Source: Nostoc sp. MS1 (GTDB taxonomy: Bacteria; Cyanobacteriota; Cyanobacteriia; Cyanobacteriales; Nostocaceae). From it: 64,000 nucleotides of DNA. Location: positions 5,453,501 through 5,517,500 of the forward strand of contig NZ_AP023441.1 of assembly GCF_019976755.1 (NCBI RefSeq), given 5' to 3'. Positions 45,010 to 54,911 of this stretch are shown piece after piece. The number at the start of each line of letters is the position of its first letter. Position 1 is the stretch's first letter. The translations under genes and the position numbers were made by a program. The notes beneath the pieces were generated by a model. It had not been told where the DNA came from. It saw only the letters and a program-made list of their open reading frames with translations, and searched no databases.

Positions 45010-47121
45010 TTAGAGCAACTTGTCAGGGGTAATAGGTAAATCACGGATGCGTTTACCTGTAGCATGATAAACTGCGTTAGCGATCGCAGCTGAAACTCCT
45101 GTAATCCCAATTTCACCTACACCACGCGCCCCGCCTGGGTTGAATTTGGTATCGGGTTCGCCTACGAATGCTACTTGAATCCTGGGGATATCTGCATGGG
45201 CTGGATAGTGATAGGTAGCTAAGTCGTAAACCACAGGATAACCAATATTAGGATCAAAGTGGCATTCTTCCATCAGGGCTTGACCGATACCCATAATCAC
45301 GCCACCGCGTACTTGAGAGGCTGCTGTTTTAGCGTTGATGACTTTGCCAATGTCCATCACTGATACCCAGCGTGTTACCTGTAATCGTCCAATTTCTTCA
45401 TCAATACTGACTTCACAAAAATGTGCGCCCCAAGATTGAAACGCCCACTTCTTAGTTTCATCACCAGGTGCAGAGGAGGCTGTGGCTTCAAATGCTGCCC
45501 TGCCAGACTGACGCAGATTAGCTAACGCTTCTTGTGCAGTTTTAGCCTTAGCTGTTTTGAGGACTTCCTTGCAGGCTGACATCACGGCTGGGACTAGCGA
45601 TGCTGTCATCTGGGAACCACCAGCCAAGCCACCATCAGGTAATAGGGAGTCACCCATTTCGACTTTTACCTGCTCAACGGGTAAACCAAGCACCTCAGCA
45701 GCCGTCGCCGCCACAACAGTATAAGCACCAGTACCCATATCATTACCGGCTGTGAGGATGTGGGCAGTACCATTTGGTAATAAGCGGGCTTTGACTGTGG
45801 CTTTACCTCTCATTCCAGGGAAAGTGGCAGCAGCCATGCCCCAACCAATCAGTTTACCGTCACGGGTGAGCGATCGCACTTGCTTTGGTCTATCTTTCCA
45901 ACCAAATTGTTCAGCACCTACTTGCAAACAGTCTGCAAAATGCTTGGCTGAAAATGGTAAACCTTTGCGCTGATGTTCCTTAGCTTCATTCTTGAGCCGC
46001 AATTCCACAGGATCGAGCTTCAGTTGCCAAGCTAATTCATCCATTGCTGACTCTAACGCCCACATACCTGGGTTTTCTCCAGGAGCGCGCATAAATGTGG
46101 GTGTGCCGACATTCATTACTGCCAGTTCTTGCTTGAGCCGCAGATTTGGTGCTGCATACATGGCTGGCGTAACACTAGTACAAGGTTCAGTAAAGACATC
46201 TACCGGAGAAGTAGAGGATTTTACTTCATGGTCAATTACAGTCAGTTTGCCATCTGTTGTTGCACCTAAACGGATAATTTGCTCAGTTTCGGAGCGATGT
46301 CCGGCGTTGGCTGTCATTTGTCGCCGACTGAGAACAACTCTTAGTGGACGTTTGATTTGCCGCGCGGTTGCTGCTGCTAAAACACCGTGTGGCCAGGGGA
46401 AAGCTTTGGAACCAAAGGCTCCACCGAGGAAAGGTGTAACAATCCGCACTCGCTCTGAGGGTAGACCAAACAGTTCTGCATAGGTGCGCTGAGTACCCAT
46501 TACCCATTGGCTAGGCTCATAAATTGTCAGCGAGTTGCTATCTTGCCAATGGGCAATAATAGCGTGGGGTTCCATCGGCGCGTGCAGTTCTGTAGAAGTC
46601 TTGTAGGTAGCTTCGATTTTGGCTGTGGCACTAGCCAAGCTTGCGGTATTCCCTTTCTCAAACTTTAGCTCTTCGCCAAATGCCGGGGGCGCATCTTTAT
46701 AGTTGGCTTTTTGGGCTTCTACCAATGGCTTTTGGGTGGTGTATTCCACCTTTACCAAATGGGCTGCATCACGCGCCTGCTCAAAAGTATCCGCTACTAC
46801 TAAGCCAATAATTTGGCCGCCATAGTGAACTTTGTTATCTGACAACGGCAACCGCGCCTCGTAGATTTTCGAGGTCATAAAGTCGTTGCTTGGCTTAAAT
46901 ATTTTGGGCGGGTTTTTGTGAGTAAAAACACCAATTACTCCTGGTGTTTTTTCTGCCACACTGGTATCTATACTTTTAATTTCGCCATTGGCAATAGTGG
47001 CGGTAATGAGATAACCATGAACTAAACCGGGAATTTGATGTTCTGCGGCGTAGGTGGCTGTGCCTGTCACCTTGGCTAGACCATCTTTGCGATTAACACC
47101 CGTTCCAATGACTTTATTCAT
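45010..47121 (-). CDS. paoC: Aldehyde oxidoreductase, molybdenum subunit
   Basis: This 703-aa xanthine-oxidase-family large subunit (YagR/PaoC-like) binds the molybdopterin cofactor. It has VTGTATYAAEHQIPGLVHG, TPFLGGAFGSKAF, a PGENPGMWALESAMDELA segment and, near the end, the NPGGARGVGEIGITG motif with the catalytic Glu. The Tat-exported 2Fe-2S subunit lies in the same operon, suggesting that the complex acts in the periplasm and oxidises aldehydes to acids. It overlaps the preceding subunit by 4 bp. Confidence 0.92.
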   Translation of the reverse strand: MNKVIGTGVNRKDGLAKVTGTATYAAEHQIPGLVHGYLITATIANGEIKSIDTSVAEKTPGVIGVFTHKNPPKIFKPSNDFMTSKIYEARLPLSDNKVHYGGQIIGLVVADTFEQARDAAHLVKVEYTTQKPLVEAQKANYKDAPPAFGEELKFEKGNTASLASATAKIEATYKTSTELHAPMEPHAIIAHWQDSNSLTIYEPSQWVMGTQRTYAELFGLPSERVRIVTPFLGGAFGSKAFPWPHGVLAAATARQIKRPLRVVLSRRQMTANAGHRSETEQIIRLGATTDGKLTVIDHEVKSSTSPVDVFTEPCTSVTPAMYAAPNLRLKQELAVMNVGTPTFMRAPGENPGMWALESAMDELAWQLKLDPVELRLKNEAKEHQRKGLPFSAKHFADCLQVGAEQFGWKDRPKQVRSLTRDGKLIGWGMAAATFPGMRGKATVKARLLPNGTAHILTAGNDMGTGAYTVVAATAAEVLGLPVEQVKVEMGDSLLPDGGLAGGSQMTASLVPAVMSACKEVLKTAKAKTAQEALANLRQSGRAAFEATASSAPGDETKKWAFQSWGAHFCEVSIDEEIGRLQVTRWVSVMDIGKVINAKTAASQVRGGVIMGIGQALMEECHFDPNIGYPVVYDLATYHYPAHADIPRIQVAFVGEPDTKFNPGGARGVGEIGITGVSAAIANAVYHATGKRIRDLPITPDKLL

Positions 47122-48113
47122 ACTACCCCGCCTCCTTTGCTAGAAACCGTAAGTGCGCGACGAATTGCCCGCTTTGCTAATTCCACTTTGTAAGCGTTAT
47201 GGCTCAGAGGTTTAGCTTGCTGTAAAGCAATTTCTGCTGCCTGTTGAAAAGTGCTAGAGTCTGCTGGCTTACCAATCAAAAATTTTTCTGCTTCTGTTGG
47301 TCGCCAAGGCTTGTGAGCCAAGCCACCCATTGCTAAACGCACATTTTTAATGCGATCGCCTGCCAACTCAACAGCCGCCGCAACAGAAACTAAGGCAAAA
47401 GCGTAGGAAGTGCGATCGCGTAACTTCAAATACACTCCCGATTTGGCAAAGGATACTGGCGGTAAAATCACAGAGGTAATTAATTCCCCTGGTTCTAGAT
47501 TGGTATCTCGTTGGGGTGTGTTTCCTGGTAGCCGATGAAACTCAATGAAGGGAATTTGTCTCTGCCCTTTGGGGCCTGCTACTTCCACCACCGCATCTAA
47601 GGCAGCAAGGGCAACATTCATATCAGAAGGGTTAACTGCTACACACTGGTCGCTAGCTCCCAAGATAGCGTGCATCCGATTGATGCCAGTGGCGGCTGGA
47701 CAACCTTGCCCTGGTTGTCGTTTGTTACAAGGAAAAGCTGTGTCGTAGTAGTAGGGGCAACGGGTACGTTGTAATAAGTTACCGCCGACAGTGGCAACGT
47801 TACGAATTTGTTGTGATGCACCAGAAAGAATGGCACGAACTAAGATTGGGTAATCTCGGCGCACATCGGCATTATCTGCAACTGCCGTATTACTAACTAA
47901 AGCTCCTATACGTAAACCTCCATTAGACAGCCGCTCAATGCGCTTCATTTCCAGGCGGGAAATATCAATCAGTTGCGATGGCTCATCTAAAAAAACCTTC
48001 AGGCGATCAATTAGATTTGTACCACCCGCGATAAATATTGCCTGGTTATCTGCTGTAGCTTTCTGCACTGCTTCTTTGACAGAGGTAGCGCGGGTGTAGG
48101 TAAAGTTTTTCAT
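47118..48113 (-). CDS. paoB: Aldehyde oxidoreductase, FAD subunit
   Basis: This 331-aa CO-dehydrogenase-type flavoprotein has FIAGGTNLIDRLKVF and ATVGGNLLQRTRCPYYYD for FAD binding, and a GLAHKPWRPTEAEKFL C-terminal domain. Four cysteines (RCPYY, PCNKRQ, GCPAA, QCVAV) resemble the extra 4Fe-4S-binding loop of PaoB. It transfers electrons from the 2Fe-2S subunit. Both ends overlap neighbouring genes by 4 bp. Confidence 0.92.
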   Translation of the reverse strand: MKNFTYTRATSVKEAVQKATADNQAIFIAGGTNLIDRLKVFLDEPSQLIDISRLEMKRIERLSNGGLRIGALVSNTAVADNADVRRDYPILVRAILSGASQQIRNVATVGGNLLQRTRCPYYYDTAFPCNKRQPGQGCPAATGINRMHAILGASDQCVAVNPSDMNVALAALDAVVEVAGPKGQRQIPFIEFHRLPGNTPQRDTNLEPGELITSVILPPVSFAKSGVYLKLRDRTSYAFALVSVAAAVELAGDRIKNVRLAMGGLAHKPWRPTEAEKFLIGKPADSSTFQQAAEIALQQAKPLSHNAYKVELAKRAIRRALTVSSKGGGVV

Positions 48114-48826
48114 GTCAATGTCTCCTCTGGTTCACTCAGCATCAAATCAGCAAGCGGGGAAGGTGCTTTTTGTCCTGCGGCCTGCTGCACGGCAGCAACA
48201 ATACCGTTGTATGCACTGCATCGGCAAAGATTCCCACTCAGCCGTTCTTTGATTTCCGCTTCTGAAAGTTCAGCCAGTTGTGGCGGACGAGTTAAATCTG
48301 GGGTGACAACGCTGGCGCAGCCGCGTTTAATTTCATCAAGTAAGGCAACTGAGGCGCAAATTTGTCCTGGTGTACAATAACCGCACTGAAAACCATCGTT
48401 TTCGATAAAAGCCGTCTGTAATGGATGCAGAGTATCACCCTTTGCTAACCCTTCAATGGTGACAATTTCTTTGTCTTCCTGCATCACAGCCAAAGCTAGG
48501 CAAGAATAAACACGCTCACCATCAACCAAGACAGTACAAGCACCACACTGCCCATGATCGCAGCCTTTTTTGCTTCCCACTAGCCCCAGGCGATCGCGCA
48601 ACGCATCTAGAAGGGTCACACGCGGTTCAATTGTCAGGCTTTGCTGTTTACCATTGACATTTAATGTAACTTTCATATTGCCTTCGGCAGTTTCAAGGTT
48701 ATCTTTTGCATTGCTGCTCTGATTGAGTAATGACGGAGCTGCTATGGCTGTCCCTGCTACAGTTAATGCTTGTCCTAAAAACCCACGTCTGGATGTTTTT
48801 CCCCTACCTTTTTTACCATGTTCCAT
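48110..48826 (-). CDS. paoA: Aldehyde oxidoreductase, 2Fe-2S subunit (Tat)
   Basis: The protein is 238 aa. The N-terminus TSRRGFLGQALTVAGTAIA is a twin-arginine signal. Two 2Fe-2S clusters follow: GCDHGQCGACTVLVDG with a later Cys, and QCGYCTPGQI plus LSGNLCRCSAYNGIV. It is the first gene of the operon and would carry the assembled complex across the membrane. A 30-residue insertion (GCASVVTPDLTRPPQ) sits between the helical cluster elements. Confidence 0.92.
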   Translation of the reverse strand: MEHGKKGRGKTSRRGFLGQALTVAGTAIAAPSLLNQSSNAKDNLETAEGNMKVTLNVNGKQQSLTIEPRVTLLDALRDRLGLVGSKKGCDHGQCGACTVLVDGERVYSCLALAVMQEDKEIVTIEGLAKGDTLHPLQTAFIENDGFQCGYCTPGQICASVALLDEIKRGCASVVTPDLTRPPQLAELSEAEIKERLSGNLCRCSAYNGIVAAVQQAAGQKAPSPLADLMLSEPEETLT

Positions 48827-49335
48827 CTTTTATACCTCTGGAGTCATAAGGATTTCACCGTAGAAATGCAAAGATAGGAATTATCTTTTTGATTATCAAC
48901 TTGCTCACTTTATTAGTTAACCAGGAAAGTCCTAGTTTTCACTAACAATATAATTTTTGCTTTTGGGTAGTATTAAAAACTTAACGTATTTGAGTCTTTT
49001 TTATCTCGTTGTTCAGCTTACAAAATAAATTTTAACTAAACTTATTTTCTTTACTGATAAAAATTTAATCTTTTAATTTTGGTACTCACATAAAAATTTT
49101 AGATAAATATTTTTACTTACTCCTGATGCAGCTTGTTATTTTCTTACTAATGTGCTTATCATAATCTTTAGCTTTGAGGGCTTATATTGATTATCAACAA
49201 ATAAAATAAGCATTGTTTTAGCTTGAAAAAATACTTTTAATTGAAACTTTAATTAGAAACACAAAGCCTAGTTAAAAGCTCCTGAATTTAGAAATCTTTC
49301 TATTACTTATTTCTATAAGTGACTAATCAAATATT
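48827..49335. other. Divergent promoter gap, paoA/xdhC
   Basis: About 500 bp of A+T-rich DNA separate the two divergent transcription units and should contain both promoters. No strong palindrome or hairpin with a T-tract is visible, and no gene. Confidence 0.4.
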
Positions 49336-50493
49336 ATGAATGAGTTACAACATATCCTACAAGCATTTGCACATAGTCAAAAGTCTGGGCAGCGAACTGT
49401 TTTAGCAACTGTAGTCCAAACAAGTGGCTCAGTTTACCGCCGACCAGGGGCGCGGATGCTACTACTAGAAGATGGACAGATGATTAGTGCCATTAGCGGC
49501 GGCTGTTTGGAAGGCGATGTGTTTGAACGGGCGCAATCACTCATGTTTTATGGTGGTGAGCCGATGGTAGTCAGATATGATACAACATCGGGTGAAGATA
49601 TTGTATTTGGCTTTGGTTTGGGTTGTAACGGTGTTGTGGATGTTCTGATTGAATCGCTGGATGGTGAAGTTGCTGCCAGTCAGATGTCCTTTATTCAGGA
49701 TTGTTTACAGTCTGGGCAAGTAGGGGCGATCGCAACTGTCTTTCAAGTAGAGGGAGTCTCAGATATTACCGTTGGTTCTCGATTGATGTTGAAAGCGGAT
49801 GGCACGGTAATTAATAGTATTAGCAACGCCGTCATTGCTCAAAAGATAGAAAAAAATACTTGTGATGTACTAGAAGCAAAACAAACTTGTGTACAATCAT
49901 ATACCTTAACTCCAGGACGAGTTGATGTATTGATTGAGGTAATTCACCCCTTAGTTCCACTGCTTGTATTTGGCTCTGGGTATGATGCAATTCCTGTGGT
50001 GCAGTTGGCAAAAAATCTAGGTTGGCAAGTTACAGTCATTGATGATCGACCAGGATATCTCAGGAGCGATCGCTTTCCCCAAGCTGACCAAATTCTCTGG
50101 TGTGAAGCCGATCATCTCGACTCATACAAATATTTGCTCACACCGCAAACTGTAGCAGTTGTCATGACACACCGCTATCTAAGCGATTTAGCATTTCTTA
50201 AAACCCTAATTACTTCACCAGTGCGTTATTTGGGGGTGTTAGGACCAAAACGCCGGATGCAGCAAATGTGGGATGATTTAGCCAAGGAAAATATCTTAGT
50301 TACAGATGCACAAAAACAACGCATTTATAACCCTGTAGGACTAGATATTGCAGCCGAAACACCCGAAGAAATTGCCCTATCCATCGTCGCAGAAATTCAA
50401 GCTGTGATTGGTGGAAGGAGGGGTGGTTTTTTGCGCGATCGCCCAGGCTCAATCCATTCTCTCTTGCAGGAACCATGTCTAACATTGGCATGA
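49336..50493 (+). CDS. XdhC/PaoD-type cofactor chaperone
   Basis: The protein is 385 aa. The N-terminal XdhC domain reads LATVVQTSGSVYRRPGARM and SGGCLEGDVFERA; the C-terminal Rossmann part has VFGSGYDAIPVVQLAK, VVMTHRYLSDLAFL and YLGVLGPKRRM. XdhC-family proteins mature and insert the sulfurated molybdenum cofactor into xanthine-dehydrogenase-type enzymes. It is divergent from the oxidoreductase operon, completing a functional set with the MocA-like gene. Confidence 0.9.
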   Translation: MNELQHILQAFAHSQKSGQRTVLATVVQTSGSVYRRPGARMLLLEDGQMISAISGGCLEGDVFERAQSLMFYGGEPMVVRYDTTSGEDIVFGFGLGCNGVVDVLIESLDGEVAASQMSFIQDCLQSGQVGAIATVFQVEGVSDITVGSRLMLKADGTVINSISNAVIAQKIEKNTCDVLEAKQTCVQSYTLTPGRVDVLIEVIHPLVPLLVFGSGYDAIPVVQLAKNLGWQVTVIDDRPGYLRSDRFPQADQILWCEADHLDSYKYLLTPQTVAVVMTHRYLSDLAFLKTLITSPVRYLGVLGPKRRMQQMWDDLAKENILVTDAQKQRIYNPVGLDIAAETPEEIALSIVAEIQAVIGGRRGGFLRDRPGSIHSLLQEPCLTLA

Positions 50494-50505
50494 TCACTGG
50501 TAATG

Positions 50506-51399
50506 TTAAGCCTCACCCATGACAAGCCCTTCGATTGTATGCGCTTGTACAATAGGTTCTAGCTCATCGACGATTCGGCAAGTCAAATGCTTTCGGTGTT
50601 GTGCAGGAATAGTCTCGTAATAAGCACGAGTAAATTGGAGGTCGTGTCGCTCCCAGTTTTTAGCATCAGGAGCATCTACGCCGAGTACCAACACTGGGCG
50701 GGATTTTTGCGATTGGTTGGCAGTCCCGCGATGAATTGTCAATGCTGACCGGACAGATATATCTCCACGCTTGGGCATTTTTCTCACGGCGCGTTGTTGG
50801 TATCGGTCGTAGAGAGATTTAGGCGGGAACATCTCATGTGTAAATCCAATGGGTCGATCCCACTGAGTACCAAGTGCTATCTCGAAAGGCCCCATGTCTT
50901 CTTCAACGTCCACAGTGGTCAAGTTGAAGGCGAGCGAGTTGAGTCTGCGTCCTTTCAGGGTGGCTTCAGGTGTAGAAAAGTCACGATGCCAAGGCTGATT
51001 CATAGAGCCAGCGAGAGGAACATCGAACCCAATCTCCACGATTTTATAGTCCTCTCCCAAAATCGCTTTTGATACTGCCACAACCCAAGGATGCGTCACA
51101 AGGTCGAGAAATCCCCTGATTCTCTCTGGGTGAATCTCTACATAGTATCGATTAGGCCCTCGCCCTACCGCTCCACCGGGGCGTGCAAGCGCTTCTGAGA
51201 AAAGAACCTCAATATCCTCACCCAGTTGATCTGCCCATGTTGGTGCGAACGCGCTTTTCAACCCAATAATACCATCGCCGTAAAGTCCGCCCATGATGGA
51301 GGCAGTATCGTACTGCTCGTCAAGTGCATCTGAGGGTATATCTTCTGTTTTCTGGGCTTGGACTATGTTCATGTAAACTTCATGTGCAAGGGTATTCAT
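50506..51399 (-). CDS. PhyH-family Fe(II)/2-oxoglutarate dioxygenase
   Basis: The protein is 297 aa. The iron-binding HxD is in QPWHRDFSTPEA near residue 140 and the distal His in LTIHRGTANQSQKSRPVL, where the Arg would bind 2-oxoglutarate. This is the phytanoyl-CoA dioxygenase superfamily; many bacterial members hydroxylate small secondary metabolites. It converges on the XdhC gene with only 12 bp between stops. The substrate is unknown. Confidence 0.82.
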   Translation of the reverse strand: MNTLAHEVYMNIVQAQKTEDIPSDALDEQYDTASIMGGLYGDGIIGLKSAFAPTWADQLGEDIEVLFSEALARPGGAVGRGPNRYYVEIHPERIRGFLDLVTHPWVVAVSKAILGEDYKIVEIGFDVPLAGSMNQPWHRDFSTPEATLKGRRLNSLAFNLTTVDVEEDMGPFEIALGTQWDRPIGFTHEMFPPKSLYDRYQQRAVRKMPKRGDISVRSALTIHRGTANQSQKSRPVLVLGVDAPDAKNWERHDLQFTRAYYETIPAQHRKHLTCRIVDELEPIVQAHTIEGLVMGEA

Positions 51400-51944
51400 C
51401 CCCAGCTCCTTATTAGGACTATGTTAAAAAAGGTTGTAATAGGGGTTAACGTGAGGAAGTAGCAGAACTATATCTCTATCATCTTGCCGACAATGACCCC
51501 AAGAACTAATAATAATTTGGGGTATAAGACGTGCAATTAGGCTATAAAATTGCAAATAAAAGCTTTCATACGCGAAAATCCAGAATATGCTCCAGTTTTT
51601 AATCTGAGAAATTGTAAATAAAGTTAATAAATACTACTGTTGTGCTTGCCCTGGTAAGTCAAAATAAATGGCGATCGCCCCAGTAATATCATGAAACCAA
51701 ATATCATTATCAAAAATGGGGATAAAGCCTAAAGTGGACTGGGGTAAGAGGAAAAAAGCCTTATAAAGACAGTTGTTTATTTTTGCTACAGTTTCATATC
51801 AATTCTCTATGAAATTGGCATAAATACATGATGTAGAGACGTTGCATATAACGTCTCTACGGTGCAGAATAAATTACATCTATGGCTACATCAAGAAAGG
51901 GTGTCAACCTTTTTTCGTGCTATTTTCAACCAGCCGAACTCACG
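51400..51944. other. Gap with palindrome and a possible coding relic
   Basis: The gap holds the 28-bp palindrome at 51833-51860 and the upstream region of the PhyH gene. On the minus strand 51634-51798 stays open for 54 codons and reads FFLLPQSTLGFIPIFDNDIW, then FHDITGAIAIYFDLPGQ, which looks protein-like but has no start codon or recognised family. It may be the 3' end of a decayed gene. Confidence 0.45.
51833..51860. repeat. Palindrome GTAGAGACGTT-N6-AACGTCTCTAC
   Basis: The 11-bp arms are perfect around GCATAT. GTAGAGACG palindromes of this kind are dispersed in many Nostocales genomes and fold as strong hairpins. Confidence 0.8.
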
Positions 51945-52196
51945 TTACTTAGGGCATTCTGGTAAATTTCTTTCAGCGTAATTACAATCAAAATAAACTA
52001 GAGCTTCCCTACTAGAGTCAAAGCTTATGCTTGTAGTATAAGAATCACTGTCTGAAATAGCTTGACGTAACCAAATTTTCAAATAGTAACTCTGGTTATC
52101 ATCACTAGACCATAATTCATAACGATAATCACCTCCTACCCCCTGGCTTGTTGGGTAGTCGGCTAATGTTATACTATTCTCAAAAATGTTTGTCAC
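51945..52196 (-). CDS. Small hypothetical protein
   Basis: The product is 83 aa from the GTG at 52196. The frame stays open upstream into a dispersed hairpin repeat at 52210-52235, which is unlikely to be native coding sequence. The product (NIFENSITLADYPTSQGVGG, SSDDNQSYYLKIWLRQ) has no motif I know. Two C-terminal cysteines (YFDCNYAERNLPECPK) are the only distinctive feature. The gene could be real or the remnant of a larger one whose 5' end was replaced by the repeat. Confidence 0.45.
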   Translation of the reverse strand: MTNIFENSITLADYPTSQGVGGDYRYELWSSDDNQSYYLKIWLRQAISDSDSYTTSISFDSSREALVYFDCNYAERNLPECPK

Positions 52197-52209
52197 CGAT
52201 GAATTGGTA

Positions 52210-52235
52210 TAGGGGCGCAAGACCTTGCACCCCTA
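52210..52235. repeat. Dispersed hairpin TAGGGGCGCAAG/TTGCACCCCTA
   Basis: The imperfect palindrome TAGGGGCGCAAG-ACC-TTGCACCCCTA is a typical Nostoc repeat. It lies between the small hypothetical gene and the antiporter gene. Confidence 0.7.
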
Positions 52236-52310
52236 ATATTTATTGAGTGAAATTAAATAACTGATGCGTAAGCCAAATCCAGTTCTTTATATTTTCTTTG
52301 CCAATTTAAT

Positions 52311-54515
52311 CTAAAGGTTTTGAACACCTAATACCCCTGTACCTTTTCTTGTTTCCCTGTATCCTTGTTTAGACATAACTGGAAATGATTGAGGTTCACC
52401 TAGCAAGACAATGGAACATTTTAAATTTTTCATAACTTGCGTTGTCACCTCACTGACAGCTAACCCACCACTGGTACGATAGCGAACAAAACGTAACATA
52501 ACTAAGTCAAAGTTACGGCTTTGCTCAATAATCACTTTGGCAATATCATCTCCAACAATAGTTTCAACAGTTGTATTTGCCTGTAACTGACCTTGAGCAA
52601 CAATATTAGATAACTCAGATGTGAATGAATTAACTTGTTGCGCAGGTGTGTAACGATTGCAAACATGTAGAAGAACGACTTCAGCCTGATTAGCATTAGC
52701 TAAAATCTGAGCAAAACGTATAGTTCCAATAGTTAAGCGCGTTAAACTATCAACAGGTACGAGGATACGTTTAATTTGTGAAGGGCTATTTAGTAAATTA
52801 GCAACTGCCACTGGACAGTGAGCAGACCAAAAAACACTATCAATCAAACTACCAAATAAACGGGCGCGAAATCCAGTATTACGCCCCCAACCCATCACTA
52901 TTAAATTAGCATTTTGTTCTCGACTGGTGCGAGTAATTCCTAAAGCTATGTTGTCATCAATACGAATAACTGGAGAAACCTCTACAGCAAATTCTCGGCT
53001 AATTTCTAAAGCCATGCTTAATCTCTGTTGACTTTGCTCAATAGATGAAATTAATTGTGGATCATCCATATGAATGTGAGCTTTAGTAATAGCTAAAGGC
53101 ATAATTCGCCCAGATTCATGACTAGTTAGCATAGCTGCCATTTCTATCAAGTAGCGTTGCGTCTGTGGGTTGTAAATGGGAACAACTACAGTAAATGACT
53201 TGGATGAGCTTTCCCCTTCTTTTGGTATTGATAAACTTTCCAGTAAATTTTCAGCATCGTTTGGTTCTCTTGTGGAGGAAGTTGGCTCACCATAAGATTG
53301 CCACCACAGTGCCAAACTATCTGTTTCCCAGTTCTTAGCCGGAAGTGGTTGTAAAGCGCTAGCAACCCTAGCTGTAATTACTGGGCCTAAAGTAGCAGTA
53401 ACCAACATGAGAACGATCACACTGTTGAGAACATTCTCATTGATGAGGCGCTGTCCAGCCGGGTTGAGTGCTTCATAGGCCACCAGCGTCGCCGCCAATG
53501 TAGCCGCCACTTGGGGTAGAGATAATGACCACATGGTCAACATCTGAGGCAAATTGTAACGGTACAATACTTTAGCTAAGAATGCGGCGATAAGTTTACT
53601 GCCAATCAATGCTACGACAATTGCCGCAGTCAACCCAATTGAACTGAGGGTTTTTAGGAAAGCTGGGATATTAATTAATAATCCCATGTCTACAAAGAAA
53701 CAAGGGATAAATAAAACGCTACCAACAAACTCAACTTTTTCTTTAACAGGGCTATTTCCTAACACCCCATTAACTGCTAAACCTGCAAGAAATGCACCAA
53801 CAATTTTTTCAACGCCAATAACTTGTGCGCCGACAGAAGCTAAAAATAGCGCCAATAAGACAAATAAGAATTGATTACCTTCTTCATCTCCAGTGCGGCG
53901 AAAAAATTCTTTCCCGGCTTTATTAAAACCAAATAAGATGACAACAGAGTAAATTGCTAAACCAGCTAATAAACTGATTAATTTGAAAACTGTAAAATCG
54001 CCTGCATGAATACCAACACAGATAGCCAAAACTAACAAAGCACCAGTGTCAGTGAAAATGGTTGCACCGATAGTAACAGTGACAGCCTCATCAGCCACAA
54101 CTCCTAAACGGCTAACAATTGGATAAGCTAAGAGAGTATGAGAAGCCAGCAAAGACCCAATCAAAAAAGAAGCATTCCAACTGAAGTTAAATAAACGTCC
54201 TACAACGATGCCAGCAATTAAAGGTACTAAAAATGTCAGAGTACCAAAGCCAATCGAGCGATTTTTAGTTTGTCGAAACTGATCTATATCAATTTCCAAT
54301 CCGGCGACAAACATTAGATATACTTTACCAATATCGGAAAGCAGTTTAATTGTTTCAGAATCAGAATTTAAAAGCTTGAATCCATTTTGCCCAAATATCA
54401 CACCCGCTACTAACAAACCTACCAATCCTGGTAGTTTTAATCGCTCGAATAACGGCGGGACAATAAAGATAATCGCTAGTAGAATTGTAAATGAAATAAT
54501 AGGTTCTGTTAGCAA
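52311..54515 (-). CDS. CPA2 cation/proton antiporter with USP domains
   Basis: The protein is 734 aa. The first 390 residues hold about twelve membrane helices of the Na+/H+ exchanger (KefB/NapA-like) fold, for instance LFERLKLPGLVGLLVAGVIF and VYLMFVAGLEIDIDQFR. The C-terminal part contains two universal-stress-protein-like domains (FTVVVPIYNPQTQRYLIEMA; KRILVPVDSLTRLTIGTIRF), the second ending in MKNLKCSIVLLGEP. This architecture is common in cyanobacteria. It probably exports Na+ or K+ under nucleotide control. No KTN/TrkA domain is seen. Confidence 0.9.
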   Translation of the reverse strand: MLTEPIISFTILLAIIFIVPPLFERLKLPGLVGLLVAGVIFGQNGFKLLNSDSETIKLLSDIGKVYLMFVAGLEIDIDQFRQTKNRSIGFGTLTFLVPLIAGIVVGRLFNFSWNASFLIGSLLASHTLLAYPIVSRLGVVADEAVTVTIGATIFTDTGALLVLAICVGIHAGDFTVFKLISLLAGLAIYSVVILFGFNKAGKEFFRRTGDEEGNQFLFVLLALFLASVGAQVIGVEKIVGAFLAGLAVNGVLGNSPVKEKVEFVGSVLFIPCFFVDMGLLINIPAFLKTLSSIGLTAAIVVALIGSKLIAAFLAKVLYRYNLPQMLTMWSLSLPQVAATLAATLVAYEALNPAGQRLINENVLNSVIVLMLVTATLGPVITARVASALQPLPAKNWETDSLALWWQSYGEPTSSTREPNDAENLLESLSIPKEGESSSKSFTVVVPIYNPQTQRYLIEMAAMLTSHESGRIMPLAITKAHIHMDDPQLISSIEQSQQRLSMALEISREFAVEVSPVIRIDDNIALGITRTSREQNANLIVMGWGRNTGFRARLFGSLIDSVFWSAHCPVAVANLLNSPSQIKRILVPVDSLTRLTIGTIRFAQILANANQAEVVLLHVCNRYTPAQQVNSFTSELSNIVAQGQLQANTTVETIVGDDIAKVIIEQSRNFDLVMLRFVRYRTSGGLAVSEVTTQVMKNLKCSIVLLGEPQSFPVMSKQGYRETRKGTGVLGVQNL

Positions 54516-54824
54516 GTCAATATCCCTGTAAACTAAAATTATGTGTTCTTAATAAAATCAATTTATATAGTATGATAAATAATATTTAATCTAACTTTGA
54601 GCTTCAGCAACATCTTTAATTCCTAATACCTACGATTTTCTCATTTAACTTCAGCACAATAATAAGACATAAAAAGGTAAAATGTATTTATGTCTTTAGG
54701 TAGGATTTTCTGTAGAGAGAAATCTAAATATTAGGCTTTAGGTAGAAGAGATTTTGTTTATATTTTGATAAAAAAAATAATATATTGACAAAATGCTAAA
54801 ATGGTGAACTAAAAAATAAAAATA

Positions 54825-54845
54825 GCCGACAAACGGTAAGTCGGC
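54825..54845 (-). terminator. Terminator of the NRPS-like gene
   Basis: On the minus strand GCCGAC-TTACCGTTT-GTCGGC is followed by TATTTTTATTTTTT, 67 bp after the NRPS-like stop codon. It is a convincing rho-independent terminator. The remaining 54516-54911 gap is A+T rich with no other feature. Confidence 0.8.
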
Positions 54846-54911
54846 AGAAATAATACAAGATAAGGTTGTCAAAATTTAGTTCGTAATTGGGAAAAGTAAC
54901 TTAATAGCTAA

